A DNA stretch of 64,000 nt, taken from positions 3,720,001-3,784,000 of the forward strand of contig NZ_CP014504.1 of the NCBI RefSeq assembly GCF_001590605.1, in the 5' to 3' direction. This DNA comes from Pedobacter cryoconitis (lineage in GTDB: Bacteria; Bacteroidota; Bacteroidia; Sphingobacteriales; Sphingobacteriaceae). The notes below the pieces were generated by a model. It did no database searches. It was not told the DNA's origin and saw nothing but the letters and a program-made list of their open reading frames with translations. The translations under genes and the position numbers were made by a program. Below are positions 52,743-60,001 of the stretch, piece after piece; position 1 is the first letter of the stretch, and every line of letters starts with the position of its first letter.

Positions 52743-52946
52743 TTATCCTCCTTGAGTTGCCTTGATTAGCATGACCTGGTCTCCGGGTTGAAGATGGTAT
52801 ACAGACCAATCAGATTTAGACATGACTGACTGATTAACAGCCACCGCAATACCGCTTCCAGAAATCTGCAAAACAGCAGTTAACAGCTGTACTAATGAGC
52901 ATGGTCCGGCAATAGAATAAGTTTGATGATTTACAGTAATTTCCAT
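52743..52946 (-). CDS. thiS: Sulfur carrier ThiS
   Basis: The start at 52946 gives MEITVNHQTYSIAGPCSLVQ, a normal ThiS N-terminus; an ATG three codons upstream is also possible, but the frame further up runs into the riboswitch. The 67-aa beta-grasp protein ends KATQGG, the GG tail that is adenylated and thiocarboxylated. It is the first gene behind the TPP riboswitch. The activating ThiF is not in this operon. Confidence 0.93.
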   Translation of the reverse strand: MEITVNHQTYSIAGPCSLVQLLTAVLQISGSGIAVAVNQSVMSKSDWSVYHLQPGDQVMLIKATQGG

Positions 52947-53017
52947 TCTTTTCATTTTTAATAACGATAGGAATGACCTGTATAAGGAATGGAAAACCAA
53001 CAACATAGTTGTGGCCT

Positions 53018-53090
53018 TACTTTTCCCTTCGGCAGTACTAACTGCATCAGGTTCAAAGGGTATATCTCAGCACAAGGCACCCCTAAAGTT
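53018..53090 (-). promoter_or_regulatory. TPP riboswitch (THI element)
   Basis: Read on the minus strand the segment has all THI-box parts in order: GGGGTGCC, CTGAGATATACCC, GAACCTGATGCAGTTAGTAC, and TGCCGAAGGGAAAAG. It lies 72 bases before the thiS start and controls thiS-thiC-tenI-thiE-thiG-thiH by thiamine pyrophosphate. Confidence 0.97.
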
Positions 53091-53095
53091 TTTTG

Positions 53096-53103
53096 TAAAC
53101 CTA
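53096..53103 (-). promoter_or_regulatory. Putative -7 element of the thiamine operon
   Basis: On the minus strand TAGGTTTA lies 6 bases before the first conserved riboswitch bases, and matches TAnnTTTG except for the last base. A matching -33 TTG is not evident. Confidence 0.35.
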
Positions 53104-53186
53104 TAACATTTTTAAGAAGAAAAGAAATTTATTAAAAGATCAACTTCAAAAAAGACAGTTTCTCTTGTCACTTTTACATTACAAAC

Positions 53187-53200
53187 ATCAGACGTATGAT
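53187..53200. promoter_or_regulatory. Candidate FadR/GntR operator
   Basis: ATCAGACGTATGAT is a near-perfect palindrome centred on ACGT (one mismatched pair). It lies just upstream of the -7 element of the FadR-type gene, where a bound regulator would block or steer its own promoter. A related sequence, CATCAGATG, occurs 30 bases downstream. Confidence 0.5.
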
Positions 53201-53209
53201 CCGATTATA

Positions 53210-53217
53210 TACCTTTG
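53210..53217 (+). promoter_or_regulatory. -7 promoter element TACCTTTG of the FadR-type gene
   Basis: TACCTTTG matches TAnnTTTG. It places the start of transcription near 53224, which rules out the earlier in-frame ATG at 53196 and supports translation from 53238. Confidence 0.5.
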
Positions 53218-53237
53218 AAACATCAGATGTTTTAATC

Positions 53238-53888
53238 ATGAAAAGAATCAATTTATCAGACAAAGTAATCGTTGCACTCAAAAGCGATATTGCCTCTGGA
53301 AAACTCAAAAAAGGCACAAAAATCCCATCAGAACCTGAACTGATGGAGCGTTATGAAGTTGGCCGTTCTACCATCAGGGAAGCAATTAAAACCCTTGCTA
53401 TCTCTGGCATACTTAAAGTACAGCAAGGCTCAGGTACTTTTGTCGCTTCAAAAATAAAAGAGGAATCTCTTGCACAGCGTCTGCGCCGGGCAGACTTCGA
53501 AGAAATAAATACTGTCCGCTCTTTACTTGAAAAAGAAATCGTAAAACTTGCTTGTCTGAACAGAACTGAAGAAGATTTGACTGCCATGCAAAATCATCTT
53601 TCCCAGCGGAAAAAAGCTATCGATACTGATCAGCAACAAAAATGTACTGATGCAGATATAGCTTTTCACGTCAGCATTGCAAAAGCTTCAAAAAACAAAG
53701 TATTAATCGATCTCTATCAAAACTTCACTGCAGTAATCCTGGATTTCTTTACCAAGCGTAAAGAACAAAATATGGCTTATTTTGCCAGAAGCCATGCCTG
53801 GCATGAGGAACTTTCGCTGGCCATTGTCAACAGAGATCAGGCAGCGGCAGAACAACTCATTAAAACTTTATTAGATAACAATTACTAA
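53238..53888 (+). CDS. FadR-type GntR transcriptional regulator
   Basis: The start at 53238 is chosen because of the promoter element at 53210 and the typical beginning MKRINLSDKVIVALKSDIAS. The 216-aa product has the winged helix (residues about 8-72, IPSEPELMERYEVGRSTIRE and VQQGSGTFVA) and the all-helical FCD ligand-binding domain (FEEINTVRSLLEKEIVKLAC, DIAFHVSIAKASKNKVLIDL, HAWHEELSLAIVNRD). Metal/ligand residues Asp, His and His are in the usual places. It precedes a TauE-DUF1634 pair and probably controls it. The ligand is unknown. Confidence 0.92.
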   Translation: MKRINLSDKVIVALKSDIASGKLKKGTKIPSEPELMERYEVGRSTIREAIKTLAISGILKVQQGSGTFVASKIKEESLAQRLRRADFEEINTVRSLLEKEIVKLACLNRTEEDLTAMQNHLSQRKKAIDTDQQQKCTDADIAFHVSIAKASKNKVLIDLYQNFTAVILDFFTKRKEQNMAYFARSHAWHEELSLAIVNRDQAAAEQLIKTLLDNNY

Positions 53889-53912
53889 AAACTATTATTA
53901 ATTATACAACTC

Positions 53913-54746
53913 ATGACAATTTTAACCTTTACCCTGATCCTGTTATTAGGGGCTTATCTTGCAGGACTTGCTGGTTCACTAACCGGTCTTGGCGGCGGCG
54001 TGGTAATTATACCCTTGCTGACCTTATTTTTTCACGTTGACATCCGTTATGCAATTGGTGCTGCGCTGATCGCATCAATCGCTACCTCTTCTGGCTCTGC
54101 AAGTGCTTATGTGAAAGAAGGCATTACCAATATCCGTCTCGGAATGTTCCTGGAGATAGCAACAACGGCAGGTGCTGTTTTGGGGGCTATTCTGGCGATC
54201 TATACGCCTGTTAACATTGTAGCCATTCTGTTTGGTGCCACCTTGATCTTTTCAGCAGCAATGACAATGAGAAAGAAACATGAAGGTGCATTAGCGGAAG
54301 GTAGTCAACTTTCCTATTTGCTGAAATTAAACAGCAGCTATCCTACAAAAGATGGTATAATAGACTATAAACTAAAGAATATAGGCGGGGGATTCTCGAT
54401 CATGACCTTGGCGGGAATACTTTCAGGCTTATTAGGAATAGGTTCCGGTGCCTTAAAAGTATTGGCAATGGACAGTGCCATGCGTGTCCCTTTCCGGGTA
54501 AGTACTACGACCAGTAATTTCATGGTCGGAGTAACTGCTGCTGCGAGTGCTGTGGTTTATTTACAAAGAGGTTATATCGATCCTGGAATTGCTTTTCCAG
54601 TAATTATCGGTGTACTTGCGGGAGCTTTTACAGGCTCAAAGTTATTGATGAAGATCGATGTCAAATGGTTGAAGGTCATCTTCAGTTTTGCGATCACAGC
54701 TATCGCCCTTAACATGATTTACAATGGTTTTAATCACAAATTCTAG
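53913..54746 (+). CDS. TSUP/TauE-SafE family transporter
   Basis: This 277-aa inner-membrane protein has 8 or so hydrophobic segments and the family repeats LAGSLTGLGGGVVIIPLLTL (residues about 19-38) and LSGLLGIGSGALKVLAMDSA (about 169-188). TSUP members export sulfite, sulfoacetate or other organic anions. It lies 24 bases after the FadR-type gene and 5 bases before DUF1634. The pair with DUF1634 is recurrent in bacteria; the substrate here is unknown. Confidence 0.92.
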   Translation: MTILTFTLILLLGAYLAGLAGSLTGLGGGVVIIPLLTLFFHVDIRYAIGAALIASIATSSGSASAYVKEGITNIRLGMFLEIATTAGAVLGAILAIYTPVNIVAILFGATLIFSAAMTMRKKHEGALAEGSQLSYLLKLNSSYPTKDGIIDYKLKNIGGGFSIMTLAGILSGLLGIGSGALKVLAMDSAMRVPFRVSTTTSNFMVGVTAAASAVVYLQRGYIDPGIAFPVIIGVLAGAFTGSKLLMKIDVKWLKVIFSFAITAIALNMIYNGFNHKF

Positions 54747-54751
54747 GAAAC

Positions 54752-55150
54752 ATGAATAACAGTAAAGAAACTAAAAGAGTAACCGACTACGATATGCAAC
54801 AGCTAATCGGTCAGGTTTTAAGATATGGTGTATTAATTTCAGGCCTTGTTGCCATTATCGGAGGAATCTGGTACTTATTCCAGCAAGGCTCCGGCCTTCC
54901 TGACTACGGCACATTCCATGGGGAAGGCGAAGGCTATACCAGCTTACCAGGTATCATTAAAGGATTAGGGCAAGGCAGTGCAAAAGAAATCATCCAGCTC
55001 GGTGTAGTCATTCTGATTGCGACCCCGATTTTAAGGATTGTATTTTCACTGGTTGCTTTTGGAATGGAGAGAGATAAACTCTATGTATTGATCACATTGA
55101 TTGTACTTTCAATTATCCTGTTCAGTACTTTCGGAGGATTGAGTATTTAA
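54752..55150 (+). CDS. DUF1634 membrane protein
   Basis: This 132-aa protein has three membrane segments: residues about 25-45 (YGVLISGLVAIIGGIWYLF), 78-98 (IIQLGVVILIATPILRIVFS) and 108-130 (LYVLITLIVLSIILFSTFGG). LGVVILIATPILRI is the DUF1634 signature. It normally accompanies TSUP transporters and may be a partner subunit. The gene is 5 bases behind the transporter and ends at a hairpin. Confidence 0.9.
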   Translation: MNNSKETKRVTDYDMQQLIGQVLRYGVLISGLVAIIGGIWYLFQQGSGLPDYGTFHGEGEGYTSLPGIIKGLGQGSAKEIIQLGVVILIATPILRIVFSLVAFGMERDKLYVLITLIVLSIILFSTFGGLSI

Positions 55151-55170
55151 GCGGGCGAGTATTAAAACAT

Positions 55171-55199
55171 AATGCGCGTATCGTTATGATACGCGCATT
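55171..55199. terminator. Hairpin between convergent genes
   Basis: AATGCGCGTATC (55171-55182) pairs perfectly with GATACGCGCATT (55188-55199) around GTTAT. There is no T-run, so termination may be imperfect or factor-aided. It separates DUF1634 from the convergent MFS gene. Confidence 0.6.
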
Positions 55200-55202
55200 G
55201 CC

Positions 55203-56417
55203 TTATATAGTTTTAACTGCTGCCTGTCTGCTTTTATAATAGGCAAAGATACCAGTAGCAGTTATTCCTATTAATCCTTCGATTAATACTGCCGGTCTTG
55301 GGCCAATCAAATGAGCAACCCAGCCAATCAATAAACTACCAACAGGAATCAGTCCCTGGTAAGCCATTACATAATAACTGATTGCACGTCCGCGCATTTC
55401 GGGAATAGCATGTGTTTGAATATAAGTGTTGATAGCTGAGGACTGTGCCATCATCCCTACTCCTGATATTCCCATAAATAGTAAGGCAATAGGCAATTGT
55501 GGTGCAAAAGCAAGGAATAATAAACTACCTCCCAATACAGCCCCTGCAATAGTTGTTAATTTAATCAGCGTGCTGCTATCTTTTAAATTGGCCAGATAAA
55601 TAGCACTGATAATTGATCCTAAACCAGCTGCACTTTCAAACCAGCTAAAGGTTTTGGCATCCCCATTAAAAATATCCTTGGCAAAAATCGGCATCAGTGT
55701 ATTGAAAGGAATTACAAAAAGGCTGCTGATTCCGATCATCATGATCATGCTGCTTAATTCTTTATCTCCCGATACATATCTGAAACCTTCTTCCAGCTCT
55801 ACCCAAATGCTTTTAGTTGATTTTGTAATAATCTGCACAGGTAAACGCATCATGAATAAACAGATCAGTACCGGGATATAACTCAGGAAATTTCCCATGA
55901 AACAAATGTCTGTACCAAAAGTACTCAGAATGATCCCTGCGACAGCCGGACCTGCAATACGTGCAAAATTGGCCATCGAAGAGTTCAGCGCAATCGCATT
56001 CGGTAAATCATTTTTATCATTCACCATCTCTACCATCAGTGATTGCCTGCAGGTTACATCAAAAGCATTGACAACTCCCTGTACCAGGCTCAATCCGATA
56101 ATAAAAAGAATATTATTATATCCAAAATAAATAATCGCTGCCAGTGCTCCTGCCTGAATCATGGAAACAATCTGTGTAATGACCAGGATGCGGTACCGGT
56201 TATGCCTGTCGACCAGGCTCCCTGCGTATGGCGATAAAATTAACGAAGGGATCAAACTTACAAAACCAACTACCCCTAGTAAAACAGCAGATCCCGTAAG
56301 CTGATAAACCAGCCAGCTGACCGCCGTCTTTTGCATCCATGTGCCTATAAGGGAAATTGATTGTCCATAAAAGAAGAGTTTGAAATTACGTGATTTTAAC
56401 GACCGGAAAACATTCAT
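55203..56417 (-). CDS. MFS exporter, EntS-like
   Basis: This 404-aa inner-membrane carrier begins MNVFRSLKSRNFKLFFYGQS, followed by TWMQKTAVSWLVYQLTGSAV, the hallmark start of the EntS/DUF894-like MFS group. It has motif A as YAGSLVDRHNRYRIL (about residues 64-78) and about 12 segments. EntS exports the siderophore enterobactin; other members export various small molecules. It is divergent from the LysR gene, which probably regulates it. Confidence 0.9.
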   Translation of the reverse strand: MNVFRSLKSRNFKLFFYGQSISLIGTWMQKTAVSWLVYQLTGSAVLLGVVGFVSLIPSLILSPYAGSLVDRHNRYRILVITQIVSMIQAGALAAIIYFGYNNILFIIGLSLVQGVVNAFDVTCRQSLMVEMVNDKNDLPNAIALNSSMANFARIAGPAVAGIILSTFGTDICFMGNFLSYIPVLICLFMMRLPVQIITKSTKSIWVELEEGFRYVSGDKELSSMIMMIGISSLFVIPFNTLMPIFAKDIFNGDAKTFSWFESAAGLGSIISAIYLANLKDSSTLIKLTTIAGAVLGGSLLFLAFAPQLPIALLFMGISGVGMMAQSSAINTYIQTHAIPEMRGRAISYYVMAYQGLIPVGSLLIGWVAHLIGPRPAVLIEGLIGITATGIFAYYKSRQAAVKTI

Positions 56418-56516
56418 GATATTATTTTACTATTTTGAAGATCTGAAAGCTGGTGGACTGCATCTGATTTTCTCATCAACAGCTTCATCAGAAAGACTGT
56501 TACAAATTTCGGCATA

Positions 56517-56543
56517 AACTATCTATTTATAAAATTGATAGTT
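56517..56543. promoter_or_regulatory. Inverted repeat in the MFS/LysR intergenic region
   Basis: AACTATC (56517-56523) and GATAGTT (56537-56543) are reverse complements with a 13-base AT-rich spacer. It is placed 32 bases before the LysR start, where LysR-type sites usually sit in divergent pairs. Confidence 0.4.
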
Positions 56544-56575
56544 TTAATGATATTGATTAGTTTTAACGATCGATT

Positions 56576-57448
56576 ATGGAAATCAGACAACTCAACTACT
56601 TCATCAAAGCCGCAGAACTCCTGCACTTTACAGCTGCAGCAGCAGCCTGCTTCGTAACGCAGTCTACCCTATCACAGCAAATCAAACAACTCGAAGAAGA
56701 TTTAGGTATGCTCTTATTCGACCGCATGGGTAAACAAGTAAAGCTAACAGAAGCCGGTAATGTATTCCTGACGCATGCCTATCAAATCATGCTCGACATC
56801 AAGAAGTCAAGGCAAGCCATCTTTGAGCTCGCGAATATGGTTAACGGAGAGCTGAAAATCGGGGTGACCTATGCCTTCAGTTCTTTGCTGCTCCCAGCAT
56901 TAACCCCTTTCTCAGAGAAATATCCCGGTATCATGATCCATATTGAATACGGAACAGCGGGTGAACTGGAAAACAAACTAAAAATGGCTGATCTGGATAT
57001 CATTCTGGCCTTCCACGAACAACGTGACAGTAGTGGCTTTGAAATGCAGCCTGTATTTTCTTCCAAAATTGTCATGGGTATCTCCAAAGAAAACCCTTTG
57101 GCCAAACTTCCAAAAATCTCCCTGAAAGAACTCGGAAAATTAGACCTGATCCTCCCTAGCAAAGGCTTTAGTTCACGCGACCTATTCGATGAAATCTTTA
57201 GAAAAAACAATATTATACCCAATACAAGAATCGAAATGAATGATGTACATTCCCTGTTATCCATGGTTGAATCCGGGAACTGGGCAACCATCATTAATGA
57301 AAAGGCAATAAGCACCTGGGAAAACATTGCTGCCGTACCTATCTCAGATAAAAAGCTTTACAAACAGGCTTTCATCCTCTGGCAAAAAGGAGTATACCGT
57401 AAAAAATCAGCCATGCTATTTGTGGAGGAATTTATGAAAGTGGTATAG
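56576..57448 (+). CDS. LysR-type transcriptional regulator
   Basis: This 290-aa protein has the winged-helix N-terminus MEIRQLNYFIKAAELLHFTA, with STLSQQIKQLEEDLGMLLFD as recognition helix, and an effector domain of two lobes (residues about 90-290; LKIGVTYAFSSLLLPALTPF, LDIILAFHEQ, ISKENPLAKLPKISLKEL). It is divergent from the EntS-like exporter gene and probably controls it. The effector is unknown. A 25-bp tandem array follows its stop. Confidence 0.92.
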   Translation: MEIRQLNYFIKAAELLHFTAAAAACFVTQSTLSQQIKQLEEDLGMLLFDRMGKQVKLTEAGNVFLTHAYQIMLDIKKSRQAIFELANMVNGELKIGVTYAFSSLLLPALTPFSEKYPGIMIHIEYGTAGELENKLKMADLDIILAFHEQRDSSGFEMQPVFSSKIVMGISKENPLAKLPKISLKELGKLDLILPSKGFSSRDLFDEIFRKNNIIPNTRIEMNDVHSLLSMVESGNWATIINEKAISTWENIAAVPISDKKLYKQAFILWQKGVYRKKSAMLFVEEFMKVV

Positions 57449-57477
57449 TGACGCAATGAGTTACCCACTGAAGTAAT

Positions 57478-57577
57478 CAAACAGGACAATCCAAAAAACT
57501 ATCCAACAAGGCAATCCAAAAAGCTAGCCAACAGGGTAATCCGAAAAACTATTCAACAGGAGAATCCAAAAAGCTAT
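57478..57577. repeat. 25-bp tandem repeat array, four units
   Basis: The conserved AATCCAAAAA (or AATCCGAAAA) occurs at 57488, 57513, 57538 and 57563, exactly 25 bases apart. Each is preceded by CAACAGG-type and followed by CTATC-type sequence. A decayed fifth unit follows at 57578-57602. Units are 80-90% alike, without spacers. Confidence 0.85.
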
Positions 57578-57625
57578 CCATTGGGTTATGAATCCAGCTA
57601 TACATCCTGCAACAGGAGAAACTGT

Positions 57626-57715
57626 AAAAAAAGGAGTATGCTAATGTGAAGGGCATTCGTTCCGAGCCTCTTCGGCGACGGCGATGTCGCCCGAACATAG
57701 TATACTCCTTTTTTT
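57626..57715 (-). ncRNA. Structured terminator-like element, copy 2
   Basis: The 63-nt core at 57641-57703 is 61/63 identical to the copy at 47624-47686. The outer stem (AAGGAGTATGCT at 57631-57642, partner AGTATACTCCTT at 57699-57710) differs completely from copy 1 but still pairs, with one G-U on the plus strand. T-runs flank both ends. It ends 23 bases beyond the ribB stop, given as minus strand for that reason. The two core changes fall in loops. Confidence 0.75.
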
Positions 57716-57738
57716 ACGTTTGAAGAACGCGCAAAAAA

Positions 57739-58389
57739 TTATTTCAACAGCGATAAACGATACTGGAAAATATCTTCAATAGAAACCACAGTAGACTCAT
57801 ACTTATCCGCAAAAACAGAAATCTCAGCCAACCTTGCCATCGTACCATCCTCATTGGTCAGCTCACAAAGAACAGCTACAGGTCTGAACCCAGCCAGAAC
57901 CACTAAATCAATGCTCCCCTCCGTATGACCACGTCTGCCGAAAACCCCATCCTCATTAGCCCTTAACGGGAAAACATGACCAGGTCTGGAAAGATCACCA
58001 GGCTTAGCCTGATCAGCAATCGCCGTTCTGATTGTCTGTAAACGATCCGCAGCAGAAACACCAGTAGTCACTCCCTCCTTAGCCTCAATAGACACTGTAA
58101 AAGGCGTATGATACTTACTTGTATTCACCTGTACCATAGGTTGTAACTCTAAAGAATCAACCTTATCGGGCTTCAAACACAAACAAATGATACCACTGCA
58201 CTCCCGGATCATTAAAGCCATATCCGGCACTGTCATAGACTCTGCAGGAAAAATCAGGTCACCCTCATTCTCCCTGCTCTCATCATCAACAACCAGTACC
58301 CCTTTACCCTTTTTCAGACAGTCCAGCGCATTTTCAACTCTTTCCTTAAACCCTTTTCCGAAACGGGACAGCTCATAATGATCTTCCAT
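57739..58389 (-). CDS. ribB: 3,4-dihydroxy-2-butanone-4-phosphate synthase RibB
   Basis: This 216-aa enzyme converts ribulose 5-phosphate to the four-carbon riboflavin precursor. The acidic catalytic loop [20 protein letters not shown] (residues about 32-51), [20 protein letters not shown] and [20 protein letters not shown] are full family signatures. Length matches stand-alone RibB, with no RibA domain. It is monocistronic, followed by the structured terminator-like element. Confidence 0.96.
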   Translation of the reverse strand: MEDHYELSRFGKGFKERVENALDCLKKGKGVLVVDDESRENEGDLIFPAESMTVPDMALMIRECSGIICLCLKPDKVDSLELQPMVQVNTSKYHTPFTVSIEAKEGVTTGVSAADRLQTIRTAIADQAKPGDLSRPGHVFPLRANEDGVFGRRGHTEGSIDLVVLAGFRPVAVLCELTNEDGTMARLAEISVFADKYESTVVSIEDIFQYRLSLLK

Positions 58390-58433
58390 ATATTATATTT
58401 TTTTTGACCGTGCAAAGGTGATTAATTAAACTT

Positions 58434-59753
58434 TCAATTCAAATGCAAAGCAAACAAATCATTCTGAGAAGAAATCTGAAGACTTATAAAAAAAGTAGTC
58501 CCCACATTCAATGTACTCTCCACCCAGATCCTCCCCTCCTGTAACTCAATAAACTCCTTACACAAAACCAACCCCAAACCCACACCTTTCTCCTGGTTCG
58601 TTCCATAGGTGCTCTGAGAATTCAAAGAAAAGATATGATCAAAATCAACTTTATCAATTCCGATTCCCGTATCCTGTATCTTAATCCAGCACTCCTTGCC
58701 ATGCACTTCAGAAGAAATTGTGAGCTGTCCGCCAGGTGGCGTAAACTTAATTGCATTATTCAGCAAATTGCGGACAATCAATTCTAACATATCATTGTCA
58801 GCAATCACGTACATATTCTGCTGCAGCTTATTGTTCAAAATCAATCCCTTTTCTTCTGCCAGGCTAGTCTGTAAAAGTAACGTCGTTTCCAGCGCCCACT
58901 CCAAATTAAGTACAAGCATTTTTACACTTGCCCCCTCCATCTGCGTTTTACTCCACGAAAGTAAATTGATTAACATCTGCCCAGTATACTTGGTTTCCTT
59001 CAGCAAACTCGAATTTATGCTTCTTTTCTCCTCCTCCTCAATTTCAACCTCCATAGAAATTTCAAGGAAACTCTGGATAGAATTCAAAGGTGACCGGAGA
59101 TCATGCGCCAGAATAGAGAACAGCTTATTCTTTGACTGATTGGCAATCTCCAATTGCTCAGCGCGCTTTTCTGCCAGCAACCGCTCCCTATTATAACTTG
59201 TAATAATACTCGTCAGAATAAAATAAATGATAATTAAAGTAAAGAAGTATACATAACTAAAATCCAGGTGCCTGCTCAGATTATCCTCATAATTAACCGG
59301 TACCAGCTCAGGATAACGGTACTGAAAAAGGATAAGGCTGATCGCCACAATAATATTAACGGCCATCCACCCAAAGCGCTGATTTTTAGGAACGATACTG
59401 ATCACCAAAAAGAAAAAAAGCAAATAAACTACCAGTCCGGGCCCATTAATACCTGAGTTTTTCAGAAAAAAAGCGATGAACAACAAATTACCAAGCACAC
59501 AAAAAATTGTGACCGCAAGATTTAGTCTGTATTTAAACTTTGATAAATAGTAAACAAAACCAACAGAGAATACAGCTGGCACCAGCAATATTGATAAAGT
59601 GTATAAACCTATCAGATAATTAAAAATTATGCTGCAAATAAAAAGCAAACCAGTAAAAATGCAGGCAGTATGAAATATGATTGCTTCCAGCGTATGGGTA
59701 TCAGGACTTCCCATAAGTTGTTGCCATAACTGCATTTTATCTTTTTTCATCAA
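58434..59753 (-). CDS. Membrane sensor histidine kinase
   Basis: This 439-aa kinase has about six membrane segments in residues 25-185 (an integral sensor of the 7TM-like or MASE type), then a coiled coil (RERLLAEKRAEQLEIANQSK), the HisKA domain with His217 in ILAHDLRSPLNS, and a HATPase domain (LLNNAIKFTPPG, IQDTGIGID, EKGVGLGLVLCKEFIE). No response regulator gene is adjacent. The signal is unknown. It is monocistronic, upstream of and on the same strand as ribB but 44 bases apart. Confidence 0.92.
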   Translation of the reverse strand: MMKKDKMQLWQQLMGSPDTHTLEAIIFHTACIFTGLLFICSIIFNYLIGLYTLSILLVPAVFSVGFVYYLSKFKYRLNLAVTIFCVLGNLLFIAFFLKNSGINGPGLVVYLLFFFLVISIVPKNQRFGWMAVNIIVAISLILFQYRYPELVPVNYEDNLSRHLDFSYVYFFTLIIIYFILTSIITSYNRERLLAEKRAEQLEIANQSKNKLFSILAHDLRSPLNSIQSFLEISMEVEIEEEEKRSINSSLLKETKYTGQMLINLLSWSKTQMEGASVKMLVLNLEWALETTLLLQTSLAEEKGLILNNKLQQNMYVIADNDMLELIVRNLLNNAIKFTPPGGQLTISSEVHGKECWIKIQDTGIGIDKVDFDHIFSLNSQSTYGTNQEKGVGLGLVLCKEFIELQEGRIWVESTLNVGTTFFISLQISSQNDLFALHLN

Positions 59754-59914
59754 TAATAAAATTGTTTCTCGGTTGTGATGAAGCTATCATTTGCTAACGA
59801 TTTTGCTCATTTCGCGATATATTCTGCTGCAAACAACAGTTCTATTCTATAATAAGACTCTGCAGTGGGCAATAGTTTTTAATTTCACGAAATAAAATAT
59901 AAAGTTATGGAAAT

Positions 59915-59936
59915 AAAAGTGACATGCGTCACTTTT
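59915..59936. promoter_or_regulatory. FNR/CRP-family palindrome upstream of ccoI
   Basis: AAAAGTGAC (59915-59923) and GTCACTTTT (59928-59936) form a perfect inverted repeat around ATGC. The TGAC-n4-GTCA core is typical of CRP/FNR-superfamily sites. It lies 65 bases before the ccoI ATG, upstream of a possible TATCATTT promoter element, the right place for oxygen- or NO-dependent activation. Confidence 0.6.
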
Positions 59937-60001
59937 TAAGGTTTCTGCTATCATTTTACAACTGAGATTATGCCCCCACTTTTGGAGGAAAGAATTTCAG
60001 C

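Noticed and set aside
53196-53237. Upstream start of the FadR-type regulator
   Set aside because: The TACCTTTG promoter element at 53210 puts transcription start after this ATG, and the 14 extra residues are not family-like.
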